Notes: generated from the letters alone by a model not told the origin. A DNA stretch of 10,759 nucleotides from an uncultured Ruminococcus sp. (GCA_946537565.1 CAMNFW010000056.1:1-10759); one strand, 5' to 3'. Positions 1-7,494 are shown, numbered from the stretch's first letter. Numbers and translations: made by a program.

Positions 1-1
1 G

Positions 2-334
2 ACACCTGTTTACGGCGGCGGAGAGGTGCGCTTGCTGGGAAACGGCAGCTTTGAGCTGATAAATGAGGATTTCACAGCTGAGTACAGCGATGATGTACTT
101 GTGATAAGGCAGGGAGATTCAGAGGTCACAATTTCTGCTGCAAATTCCGGGAAAGGCTCTGACAGCGGACTTTCTGTATATTATGGAAATATCAATTCCG
201 GAAATATTCCTGACCGAAGCGGAAATGCAGTATACCTTGACGAAGATGAAAACACCGGAGAAAGCATATCCGGTATAAATGATTTTGAGATAACCTTCAC
301 TGACAGCAGCAGATTCAAGATAAGGAGGCTGTAA
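2..334 (+). CDS. C-terminal fragment of an upstream gene, possibly the ComEC tail
   Basis: The frame is open from the left edge (first full codon at base 2), so this is the last 110 residues of a longer protein; the GTG at base 26 is probably an internal Val. The visible part has no membrane segment. It is a beta-rich, acidic stretch (AEYSDDVLVIRQGDSEVTI, then VYYGNI, AVYLDEDENTG, FEITFTDSSRFKIRRL). No catalytic motif can be seen. In many Firmicutes comEC, encoding the DNA-uptake channel with a C-terminal metallo-beta-lactamase-like domain, lies directly before holA. The repeated short beta strands ending in a basic IRRL tail would fit the end of that domain. This identity is inferred from synteny and general style only. 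The stop codon overlaps the holA start (TAATG), so the two are translationally coupled. It could also be an unrelated extracytoplasmic protein. Confidence 0.8.
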   Translation, partial: TPVYGGGEVRLLGNGSFELINEDFTAEYSDDVLVIRQGDSEVTISAANSGKGSDSGLSVYYGNINSGNIPDRSGNAVYLDEDENTGESISGINDFEITFTDSSRFKIRRL

Positions 335-1431
335 TGCCAAGAGCTGATGTGAAAAATGTGCTTTCTCAGCTGAAAAAGGGCGAGCTGAGAAATATATATT
401 ATATATGCGGAAGCGATATAAACGGAGTAGAAAGCCTTACGAAAAAGATCATAAAAGCAGTAGCCGGTGATAATGATGAGCTGGCTGTTACAAAGCTTGA
501 CGGCAAGTATATTGATCCTTCGGAGCTTTATGATCAGATGCAGATAGTCCCGATGATGTCGGAGTATAATTGTATATTCATCAATGACTATGACTGTGAA
601 AGACCTTACTACGAAATGAACGGAAAAAAAGCCGATGATATCAACAAGAGGCTGTTTGAAACATTGAAGAATATCCCTGAGCAGACAGTGATAATATTCA
701 ATGTCACCGGCTTTGAGATACCTGTAAAGTTCAGCCGGAAGATAAGAGATGTTGAGATAGACACAAAAAACAAAAACCGTAAGCTGGCAGATATTGCAGA
801 AAAAAACGGTATACTCTGCATTGTTGAAAAGCAGGCGCCGGCTGTTCTGGCAAAGACAATTGCGGCAAAGGTCTCAGCAAGAGGCGGAATGATCTCAGTG
901 AGAAATGCACAGCTGGTGGCAGAGATCTGCACCTCTGATGAAATAGCGATCGGCAATGAGATCGACAAGCTCTGTGCATATGCCGGAGGCAGAGAGATAA
1001 CTGAAACAATGATACGGGATATGGTGCATTATTCCAGTGTGAACTTCACAGTTTACAACCTTGCAGATGCAATTGCTGAGGGAAGCAGGGACAATGCGCT
1101 GAACATTCTCAGTGACCTGGATCTCAGTGATGACAAAAAATGCCGCAGCGCACTCAGTGCAATTCAGTCAACGTTCATGGATTATTATCGTGTAGTGACT
1201 GCAAAAAGAGCAGGTGTTGGAGCTGAGCAGGTAATAAATGATTTTGGCTATTACAGCCGAAGGTTCATTATAGAAAAGCTTTACAATAAAAGCATCCGTC
1301 TTAGTCTGAAAAAGATAAGGAGCTGTCTGGATATACTCTGTGACACAAATGAAAGGCTCAATTCAACAGCAGCTGATATCCGTTCTGAGATAGAAACGGC
1401 TGTGATAAAAATGCTGACTGCACCGAATTGA
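334..1431 (+). CDS. holA: DNA polymerase III subunit delta
   Basis: Delta subunit of the clamp loader, which opens the sliding clamp and loads it on primed DNA; cytoplasmic. The protein has 365 residues, slightly longer than the usual 330-345. The N-terminal AAA+-like domain (about residues 10-150) begins with LKKGELRNIYYICGSD, the typical 'YxxxG' entry of this family, with no functional Walker A, as is normal for delta. The C-terminal part (about 225-340) holds the collar helices, with VYNLADAIAEGSRDNALNILSDL matching the family pattern of a 'f.l.dai..g....a...l..l' helix pair. The start ATG overlaps the preceding stop by one base, and AAGGAGG at 322-328 sits at good distance. The next gene, rnmV, follows after 25 bases. 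The assignment is secure by motif pattern and place. Confidence 0.9.
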   Translation: MPRADVKNVLSQLKKGELRNIYYICGSDINGVESLTKKIIKAVAGDNDELAVTKLDGKYIDPSELYDQMQIVPMMSEYNCIFINDYDCERPYYEMNGKKADDINKRLFETLKNIPEQTVIIFNVTGFEIPVKFSRKIRDVEIDTKNKNRKLADIAEKNGILCIVEKQAPAVLAKTIAAKVSARGGMISVRNAQLVAEICTSDEIAIGNEIDKLCAYAGGREITETMIRDMVHYSSVNFTVYNLADAIAEGSRDNALNILSDLDLSDDKKCRSALSAIQSTFMDYYRVVTAKRAGVGAEQVINDFGYYSRRFIIEKLYNKSIRLSLKKIRSCLDILCDTNERLNSTAADIRSEIETAVIKMLTAPN

Positions 1432-1456
1432 GCAGCTCCGTTAATGAGGTAAAGAA

Positions 1457-2056
1457 ATGATCAGATTAAAAGAGGCAGTGATCGTAGAGGGAAAGTATGA
1501 CAAGATCAGGCTTTCGTCACTGATAGATGCGGTCATGATCGTGACCAACGGCTTCGGGATATTCAAGGACAGGGAAAAGCTGGAGCTTATAAGATATTAC
1601 GCAGAAAAAACCGGCATAATCATACTCACGGACTCTGACAGTGCTGGCAGAAAAATACGCAGCTATATCCGCAGTGCTGTCAGCAGCGGAAAGATAATAA
1701 ATGTATATATACCGGATATTTTCGGAAAGGAAAGGCGCAAGGACAAGCCTTCATCCGAGGGAAAGCTTGGGGTCGAGGGAATAAGCACAGATTATCTTAT
1801 AGAAGCCTTCAGAAAATCCGGAGTTACAGCGGATGAAAGAAAGACAGCTCCTGATATCACAAAGCTGACCATGTTTGAGCTGGGACTCAGCGGAGGAAAA
1901 AACAGCAGTGAGCTGCGTCAGCGTCTTCAGAAGCGGCTTGGACTGCCTTCACTGCTTTCAGCCGGATCACTTTTAGAGGTGCTGAACACAATGATGAACG
2001 CAGAGGAGCTGGCAGAGCATACTGCTGCAATTAAGGAGGAGACAGATGATATATAG
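1457..2056 (+). CDS. rnmV: Ribonuclease M5-like TOPRIM protein (5S rRNA maturation)
   Basis: Ribonuclease M5 cuts both sides of the 5S rRNA precursor in Gram-positive bacteria. The protein has 199 residues, close to the family size. The TOPRIM domain covers about residues 4-100: the Glu of VEGKYD (E11) and the DxD in TDSDSAG (D59, D61) are the metal-binding acidic residues. TNGFGIF (30-36) and GKLGVEG (about 102-108) match the M5 pattern. Residues about 130-185 (ITKLTMFELGLSGGKNSSELRQ and LGLPSLLSAGSLLEVLN) match the DUF4093-type C-terminal region seen in Clostridia. The start follows GAGG at 1446-1449. The 3' end overlaps the next gene by 11 bases, which suggests coupled translation. It is found here beside holA rather than beside ksgA, its common neighbour elsewhere. 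No key residue is missing. Confidence 0.88.
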   Translation: MIRLKEAVIVEGKYDKIRLSSLIDAVMIVTNGFGIFKDREKLELIRYYAEKTGIIILTDSDSAGRKIRSYIRSAVSSGKIINVYIPDIFGKERRKDKPSSEGKLGVEGISTDYLIEAFRKSGVTADERKTAPDITKLTMFELGLSGGKNSSELRQRLQKRLGLPSLLSAGSLLEVLNTMMNAEELAEHTAAIKEETDDI

Positions 2057-3422
2057 CAGTCTGCTGTTTATATACGGCTTTTTTCCGTTATCGCTGCTGA
2101 TATATTTTTTACTGCCAAAGGGTATGCAGCGAACGGGACTGCTGTTAATGAGCATGGTATTCTGCGGAGCTTTTGGGACAAAGTATCTGCTTACATTTTT
2201 TGGCTGCACAGTGATAAACTATACTCTTGGAAGAATAATGGGGCAGATGCGGAAGAATGGCAGCCGTTTCACCTGGATACCGCTGGTAGCAGGACTGTCA
2301 GCGGATATGCTGATGTTATTTGTATTCAGGGCGAGGCTGCCGGGAATATTGAAGCCCTCGTTTGCGGAGAGCAGTTTTCCGCTGGGAGTATCGTTTCTCA
2401 GCCTGTCAGTGATGGGATATCTGATGGACGTATATCGGGGAAAATGCAATGCCGAGCGGAATATAGTAAGCTTTTGTCTTTACACAATGTATTTTCCGAG
2501 ACTGATAATGGGACCTCTGCTGAGGTATGATATTTTCAGGAAGGCAGTACGCAGCCGGGATCCCAGTCTTGAGGAGATAGGTGTAGGAATGTCACTGTTT
2601 GTGAAGGGACTGGCAAAGAAAGTTCTTGCAGCGGACAATCTGTTTATGATGTACAATGCGGTAAGGAGCGTAGAGATCAGCAAACTATCTGCACTTTCAG
2701 CCTGGCTGGGAGCGCTAGCGTATGTACTTTGCCTTTACTTTACACTTTCCGGCTTTGCTGATATGGGAACTGGCATCAGCTACTGTTTTGGAATAAAGCT
2801 TGTGCAGAGCTTCAACTACCCGATGCTGAGCAGCAGAATAAAATTTTTTGCATCAAAATGGCATATGCAGCTGATATGCTGGTTCAGGAGATATATCAGC
2901 CGTCCGCTGAAAACTTTGACGGAGAAGCCCTGGCTGAGAGATCTGATATTTGTATTCTCATGGTGCATGGCAGGTTTCTGGTATAAATTTGATCTTGGCG
3001 GTCTGATATGGGGAGCGATGATCGGCGGAGCGATGCTTCTGGAGTCAAAGATAATAAAGAAGAAGATATTAAAAGCCACAGGAATGATATATACTTTCCT
3101 GCTTGTGCAGATCTTCGGAGTATTTCTTGCCGGAGACAGTGCAGCAGGGTCGCTGCATTATATCATTGTAATGTTTGGCGGAACCCGTCAGCTGGCGGAC
3201 TCATTTACGATATATCTGCTCAGATCATATCTGGTAATACTGCTGGTATCGGTATATGCCTCAACAGATCTTTTCAGGAACATGATGATGAGGACTGGCG
3301 GAGCAGTGATCAGGAAGGTAATAACAGCTGCAACCCCGTTTATAGTGACAGCAGTTCTGCTGATATGTACAGTATTCATGTCATACAGCGGCAGCTCTGA
3401 GATGATACTCATGCAGTTATAG
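2046..3422 (+). CDS. MBOAT-family (AlgI/DltB-like) membrane protein lacking the second conserved His
   Basis: MBOAT proteins of this group carry an acyl (usually acetyl) group across the membrane for O-acylation of cell-surface polymers. The protein has 458 residues with about ten hydrophobic segments from residue 3 to the end, the usual size. Family landmarks in order: GVSFLSLSVMGYLMDVYRG, PRLIMGPLLRYDIF, GLAKKVLAADNL, SGFADMGTGISYCFG, FNYPMLSS, then KWHMQLICWFRRYISRPL, which keeps the first conserved His (H273). The second motif, normally GLWHG with the His regarded as catalytic, reads AGFWYKFD: the residue is Tyr313 (TAT at 2982-2984), one base from a His codon. The FW-RR before H273 is also changed (FFASKWH). 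The start has AAGGAGG at 2033-2039 and lies inside rnmV. The DHHW partner follows after 10 bases. Family is clear; activity is doubtful. It could be a pseudoenzyme, or use different chemistry. Confidence 0.88.
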   Translation: MIYSSLLFIYGFFPLSLLIYFLLPKGMQRTGLLLMSMVFCGAFGTKYLLTFFGCTVINYTLGRIMGQMRKNGSRFTWIPLVAGLSADMLMLFVFRARLPGILKPSFAESSFPLGVSFLSLSVMGYLMDVYRGKCNAERNIVSFCLYTMYFPRLIMGPLLRYDIFRKAVRSRDPSLEEIGVGMSLFVKGLAKKVLAADNLFMMYNAVRSVEISKLSALSAWLGALAYVLCLYFTLSGFADMGTGISYCFGIKLVQSFNYPMLSSRIKFFASKWHMQLICWFRRYISRPLKTLTEKPWLRDLIFVFSWCMAGFWYKFDLGGLIWGAMIGGAMLLESKIIKKKILKATGMIYTFLLVQIFGVFLAGDSAAGSLHYIIVMFGGTRQLADSFTIYLLRSYLVILLVSVYASTDLFRNMMMRTGGAVIRKVITAATPFIVTAVLLICTVFMSYSGSSEMILMQL

Positions 3423-3432
3423 GAGGCGGTAT

Positions 3433-4563
3433 ATGAAAAAGAAGACAAATGCTCTGACGGCAGTTTTTTCACTTACAGTCATGTTTGTATTTCTTCTGAC
3501 AACGATATTTATGCCAAAGAAAAAGACCTCTGAAAATGAGAACAGACCTCTGGCGGAGCTGCCTGAGTTAAGTTCAGATAATTTATCGGAGGGAGAATAT
3601 ACTCATGGTTTAAGCCGGTATTTTACTGATCATTTTGCAGGCAGGGACGTTTGGATATCAGCGCAGGCGCTGGCAGAGCAGCAGATATGTGAGAGTATAG
3701 TGAACGGAGTATACATTTCTGACAGCCGGCTGCTGGACGCAGGGGTTTCGCAGAGACAGGTATCAATGACGTATGCTGACTATATAAACCGTTATGCAGA
3801 GGAAAACTCCGGAGCTGTTTATATGGCGGCAATTCCTACATCAGTGGGAGTGTATGGTGATCTTCTTCCTGAGCATCTGCTGAGCAACTCTGAACGTGAC
3901 CAGATAAGTCGGTTTTATGACGGGCTTGCCGGAAGCATACGAAAGATAGATGCTTACAATATACTGAAAATGCTCAGTGATAATTATATTTATTACCGCA
4001 GTGATAATAAATGGACCAGTTATGGGGCATACTGTGTATACAGGACAGTTATCCAGAAGCTGGGATTCCAGCCTACGTCCTATGATAAATATACTATATC
4101 CCATATAACTGATGCATTTCGTGGTGAGCTTTACATCAAGTCGCAGTATATGAGATCAAAACCTGATATCATAGATGTTTACAGTTACCCGGAAGGAACG
4201 GAGATATTATCCTGTACAGGAACTGACAGCAGCGGAAATATACATGAGTGCAGCATCTATAACTCATCTGCACTGGAAACGCCGGATATGTACCGGTTTT
4301 ATATGGGATACGGATATCCGGAATACAATATAAAAACATCACTCAACAATGACCGCAGACTTCTTGTTATATGCGATGACACAGCGTATTGCTTTATACC
4401 TTTTTTAACCCAGCATTACAGTGAGATAGAGGTATTGTCACCGGAATATATGGAAGGCGGTATAGAAAGCTATACCGATACTGATGAGTATGAGCAGACG
4501 CTGTTCATTTTTGGTATAGACACTCTCTGCGAAAACGGAGAAGAGTTTAATTCGACTCCGTGA
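3433..4563 (+). CDS. DHHW/AlgX-like extracytoplasmic protein with a degenerate catalytic site
   Basis: Proteins of this type are anchored outside the membrane and work with an MBOAT protein to acetylate a surface polysaccharide, using a Ser-His-Asp site like that of AlgX/AlgJ. The protein has 376 residues, normal size. Basic MKKK is followed by one membrane segment (about 7-28), then the family N-terminal pattern ENRPLAELPEL (36-46), DHFAGRDVW (66-74) and NGVYIS (91-96). The naming motif, D-H-H-W-T, reads D191-N-K-W194-T: both His are lost. The later 'DSya..fipfL' motif reads C-D315-D316-TAYCFIPFL, so the expected Ser aligns without gaps with Asp316. The rest of the fold pattern (YGAY after the motif, then a 'hY.EIEVL' strand) is kept. 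RBS AGGAGG at 3421-3426 overlaps the stop of the MBOAT gene. Family membership is well supported; acetyltransferase function is not expected. Confidence 0.87.
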   Translation: MKKKTNALTAVFSLTVMFVFLLTTIFMPKKKTSENENRPLAELPELSSDNLSEGEYTHGLSRYFTDHFAGRDVWISAQALAEQQICESIVNGVYISDSRLLDAGVSQRQVSMTYADYINRYAEENSGAVYMAAIPTSVGVYGDLLPEHLLSNSERDQISRFYDGLAGSIRKIDAYNILKMLSDNYIYYRSDNKWTSYGAYCVYRTVIQKLGFQPTSYDKYTISHITDAFRGELYIKSQYMRSKPDIIDVYSYPEGTEILSCTGTDSSGNIHECSIYNSSALETPDMYRFYMGYGYPEYNIKTSLNNDRRLLVICDDTAYCFIPFLTQHYSEIEVLSPEYMEGGIESYTDTDEYEQTLFIFGIDTLCENGEEFNSTP

Positions 4564-4584
4564 TAAAGGAAACGAGGTAATGAT

Positions 4585-5337
4585 ATGAAAGCGCTAATAA
4601 CAGGAGCAACCTCCGGCATAGGAAAGAGCATGGCACGTCAGCTTGATAAGAGGGGCTGGTCGCTGATACTTACCGGACAGAATGAAAAAGTTCTTGAGGA
4701 GTTAAAGAACGAGCTTAAAGATGCAGAGGTGATCAAGGCTGATCTTTCTAAGAAAAGCGAAGTTTTCAGGGTATATGACTTTTGCCGGGACAAGGGAATA
4801 GATATGCTGGTAAACAATGCAGGATATGGACTTTACGGCAGATTTGAGGATATAGATATGGAGGACGAGCTTGGACTTATAAATGTCAATATAGTTGCAG
4901 TCCATATTCTTACGAAGCTGTTTCTCAGGGATTTCAAGAAGCATGATCACGGAATGATCCTCAATGTAGCGTCCAGTGCAGGTTTCATGACGGGACCGCT
5001 TATGGCATCATACTATGCTTCAAAGAATTATGTAGTTCGTTTATCAATGGCAATAGCAGAGGAGCTGAGACGTGACAAGTCAAAGGTCAGCATAACACTG
5101 CTCTGTCCGGGACCCGTGGACACAAACTTCAACAACAGGGCAGGGGTTTCGTTCAGTGTAAAGCCGATAACAGCTGACCAGGCAGCCGAATGTGCAATAA
5201 ACAGGGCAATAGCAGGAAAACTTCTGGCGATACCTGGATTTTATGTAAGGGCAGCGGTATGGGGCTCAAGATTTGTACCGCATAAGCTTCTTTCCGCAAT
5301 GGTATACAATATACAGCACAGCAAAAGCAGGAGCTGA
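4585..5337 (+). CDS. Short-chain dehydrogenase/reductase (classical SDR, COG0300-like)
   Basis: NAD(P)-dependent oxidoreductase of unknown substrate, 250 residues, the usual classical SDR size. The cofactor motif TGATSGIG is at residues 6-13, NNAG at 77-80 and the active site has S130 (NVASSAG), Y143 and K147 (YYASK). PGPVDT (175-180) is the usual segment after the catalytic helix. The pattern NVAS..GFMTGPLMASYYASK resembles the DltE/YqjQ-type subgroup. There is no signal peptide, so it is cytoplasmic. The ATG at 4585 follows GAGG at 4574-4577; an ATG at 4580 is out of frame. It lies 21 bases after the DHHW gene and 4 bases before the next gene, so it is co-transcribed. Whether it shares a pathway with the MBOAT-DHHW pair cannot be told. 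All catalytic residues are present. Confidence 0.92.
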   Translation: MKALITGATSGIGKSMARQLDKRGWSLILTGQNEKVLEELKNELKDAEVIKADLSKKSEVFRVYDFCRDKGIDMLVNNAGYGLYGRFEDIDMEDELGLINVNIVAVHILTKLFLRDFKKHDHGMILNVASSAGFMTGPLMASYYASKNYVVRLSMAIAEELRRDKSKVSITLLCPGPVDTNFNNRAGVSFSVKPITADQAAECAINRAIAGKLLAIPGFYVRAAVWGSRFVPHKLLSAMVYNIQHSKSRS

Positions 5338-5341
5338 TATA

Positions 5342-5881
5342 ATGAGGGACATAAGCTACAGAGTAGCACTTGGAGGCATTGTATCGGCATTGTGTCTGAT
5401 AACAATGTTTCTTGCAGGTATAATACCGGCGCTGTATTTGCTGCTTCCGATGGCAGCGGGGGTGCTGTTAATGGTGATAGCAGCGGAGGTCAGCATAGGC
5501 TGGGCAGCGCTGACATATCTTTCAGTGGGAATACTTTCGCTGTTTATCTGTGCAGACAAAGAAGCAGCACTGGTATTTATAATGCTGTTCGGACATTATC
5601 CGATAATACGATTTTATCTTGAGCGGATAAAAATAAAACCGCTCCGGGGAGCGGCAAAGCTTGTGGTGTTCAATCTGTGTGCGGCGTTATTTTTCTATGT
5701 AACGGTGTATATTTTCGGACTTGACCAGATGGTTGAAGAGATGAATGATATAGGGAAATACGGCGCACTGGTGATGCTTGGATTCTGCAATCTTATCTTC
5801 ATACTTTACGATTATAATCTTAAGGCAGCCTACAGCATATACATACGCAAGCTAATGCCTAAATTCAAGCGTAAAAAGTAA
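5342..5881 (+). CDS. Small polytopic membrane protein of unknown function
   Basis: The protein has 179 residues with about six hydrophobic segments (roughly 8-26, 28-49, 52-71, 74-90, 104-126, 140-158) and a basic tail (KFKRKK), which predicts a cytoplasmic C-terminus. The layout recalls the substrate-binding (S) components of ECF transporters, and similar uncharacterised proteins seem common in Clostridia, but no substrate motif can be named, and no T or A component lies in the window. The ATG at 5342 was chosen because GGAG lies 8-12 bases upstream. The same frame is open further upstream (from 5273), but that part lies within the SDR gene. It is the last gene of the long + strand operon and is followed by a terminator. 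Confidence 0.8.
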   Translation: MRDISYRVALGGIVSALCLITMFLAGIIPALYLLLPMAAGVLLMVIAAEVSIGWAALTYLSVGILSLFICADKEAALVFIMLFGHYPIIRFYLERIKIKPLRGAAKLVVFNLCAALFFYVTVYIFGLDQMVEEMNDIGKYGALVMLGFCNLIFILYDYNLKAAYSIYIRKLMPKFKRKK

Positions 5882-5894
5882 AAAACAAACAAAT

Positions 5895-7286
5895 TCAGCG
5901 TTTTACCGCAGGCTGGTCAGCGTGTGGGAAGGCGCTGTTTTTTTCTTTCATTTTTTTGAGTATAACGTTAAAAACAACAATTTCTGTCAGGAAGGTCAGC
6001 GACCATGAAATGGCATATGATATATATAAGCTTTGGAGAGAGTGAAACTGTGGCATACGGAAAACTGTGTATATCCAGGCTATTCTGAAAACACAAACTC
6101 CGGCAACAGTAATTATCATAGGCATAACTGAGTATCCGATACCTCTGAGAAGACCTGTAGCAACGTCCATAAGTCCGCACAGAAAATATGGCAGACAAAT
6201 GAAAGCGAGTCTTATCAAGCCATATTTCACAGCCTCATCAGAGTCGGTTATATAAATCGAAAGCAGGTGATCGCCCAGGAGATAAGCGGAATTTCCAAGA
6301 ACAGTGCCTGTAACGAAAACCAGTCCAAGACATATCAGCATTATTTTTCTTATCCTGTCGATCTTACCGGCACCGTGGTTCTGACCGGTAAAGTTAAGGG
6401 CGGTCTGGCTGACCGAGTTCATGCTTGTGTATACAAAGCCTTCGATATTCTGGGCAGCAGCATTTCCTGACATAACGACAGCGCCGAAGGAATTGACCGA
6501 AGACTGAATTATGACATTGGAGATAGAGAACAGCGCTCCCTGAATACCGGCAGGAAAGCCTATCTGGACTATTCTCAGAAGCTGACGCTTGTAGATTTTA
6601 AGCTTTTTCAGTTCAAGCTTGCAGCAGTCAGTACGTTTCATGAGGGCACGGAGTATAAGAACGGCAGAAACGGTTTGAGACAAGGCGGTTGCAAGTGCCA
6701 CACCTGCAACGTCCATTTTGAAAACTAATACGAATAATACATTCAGCGTAACATTAAGAATACCGGCAGCAGTGAGGTAATAAAGAGGGGATTTAGTATC
6801 ACCGGCGGCACGGAGTATAGCAGCGCCGAAATTGTAAAGGGTGCTGGGAATCATACCGCAGAAGTATATTCTCATATAGACAGCTGACAGACCGATAACA
6901 TCTTCCGGAGTAGCCATAAGCTCCAGTATTGGTCTTGCACATGAAACACCGATAATTGTCAGAACACCGCCGCAGATAATTGAAGCCGGAACAGCCGTAT
7001 GGATAGTTTTGTGAACGTCTTCGTCACGGTCAGCGCCAAGTCCATGAGCAACAGTAACACCTGCACCAACCGACAAGCCGATGAACAGATTTACCAGCAG
7101 GTTTATAACTGAGCCGCAGGCGCCTACAGCTGCAACGGAAATGCTTCCGCACCAGCGCCCGACAACTATCAGGTCAGCAGCGTTGAACAGAAGCTGAAGC
7201 ACACCGGTAAGCACAACAGGTATCGTAAAAAGAATGATTTTTTTAATCAGCGGACCTTCCGTCAGATCAGATTGTCCTTTCAGCAT
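5895..7286 (-). CDS. MATE-family multidrug/metabolite exporter
   Basis: Sodium- or proton-driven exporter of the inner membrane, 463 residues, the usual length, with about twelve membrane segments. The N-terminal signature reads LTEGPLIKKIILFTIPVVLTG, then NAADLIVVGRW, GLSVGAGVTVAHGLGA and AAILRAAGDTKSPL, all typical of MATE proteins. The second half repeats the fold from about residue 240 (IGFPAGIQGALFSISNVIIQ, then NAAAQNIEGFVY, TGQNHGAGK). The substrate cannot be told. Minus-strand RBS AGGAGG at 7295-7300 lies 8 bases before the start. It is convergent with the + strand operon, 13 bases apart, and downstream of plsY, but tandem terminators between them suggest separate transcription. No clear hairpin follows its own stop; the minus strand only becomes T-rich at 5881-5894. 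Confidence 0.92.
   Translation of the reverse strand: MLKGQSDLTEGPLIKKIILFTIPVVLTGVLQLLFNAADLIVVGRWCGSISVAAVGACGSVINLLVNLFIGLSVGAGVTVAHGLGADRDEDVHKTIHTAVPASIICGGVLTIIGVSCARPILELMATPEDVIGLSAVYMRIYFCGMIPSTLYNFGAAILRAAGDTKSPLYYLTAAGILNVTLNVLFVLVFKMDVAGVALATALSQTVSAVLILRALMKRTDCCKLELKKLKIYKRQLLRIVQIGFPAGIQGALFSISNVIIQSSVNSFGAVVMSGNAAAQNIEGFVYTSMNSVSQTALNFTGQNHGAGKIDRIRKIMLICLGLVFVTGTVLGNSAYLLGDHLLSIYITDSDEAVKYGLIRLAFICLPYFLCGLMDVATGLLRGIGYSVMPMIITVAGVCVFRIAWIYTVFRMPQFHSLQSLYISYAISWSLTFLTEIVVFNVILKKMKEKNSAFPHADQPAVKR
5918..5944 (+). terminator. Intrinsic terminator of the long + strand operon
   Basis: CAGCG (5918-5922) and CGCTG (5933-5937) form a 5-bp stem with a 10-base loop, followed at once by seven T (5938-5944). 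A second CAGCG at 5896-5900 could compete for the same right arm. The hairpin lies inside the 3' end of the convergent MATE gene. The stem is short, so the call is moderate. Confidence 0.5.
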
Positions 7287-7410
7287 AGAAAATGCCTCCT
7301 AAGATAAAAAATATAAGAAATGAATAGTTTTATATGGGAAGTTATATTATGCTGCTGAATACAGCTTTCACGGTAAGGTACACGCAATACAGTTATCAGG
7401 AATTCGTTAC

Positions 7411-7433
7411 AAAAAAACTCAGGCATCTGCCTG
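7411..7433 (-). terminator. Second intrinsic terminator downstream of plsY
   Basis: Read on the minus strand, CAGGC-AGAT-GCCTG (7433-7420) is a 5-bp GC-rich stem with a 4-base loop, followed by AG and seven T (7417-7411). It may back up the terminator at 7457-7481. A longer outer pairing (CTCAG with CTGAG) is an alternative fold. Confidence 0.55.
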
Positions 7434-7456
7434 TTCTGAGCATGAATGAAAGCTGC

Positions 7457-7481
7457 AAAAAAGCCCCTGAAACGGGACTTT
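7457..7481 (-). terminator. Intrinsic terminator of plsY
   Basis: On the minus strand AGTCCC-GTTTCA-GGGGCT forms a 6-bp stem with one G-U pair, extended by two A-U pairs into the following run of six T (7462-7457). The G-U pair exists only in minus-strand RNA, which fixes the direction. It lies 14 bases past the plsY stop. Confidence 0.75.
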
Positions 7482-7494
7482 CTGGCATAATATT

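Noticed and set aside
3008..3400. 130-codon + strand frame inside the MBOAT gene
   Set aside because: It is a shadow of the MBOAT reading frame, with no domain and no ribosome-binding site.
5273..5341. Upstream extension of the small membrane protein
   Set aside because: It lies wholly within the SDR coding region and has no ribosome-binding site; the ATG at 5342 has one.
7301..7370. Possible MATE promoter on the minus strand (TAATAT with GTGAAA 16 bases upstream)
   Set aside because: The -35 match is poor and several AT-rich -10-like boxes compete, so no one promoter can be supported.
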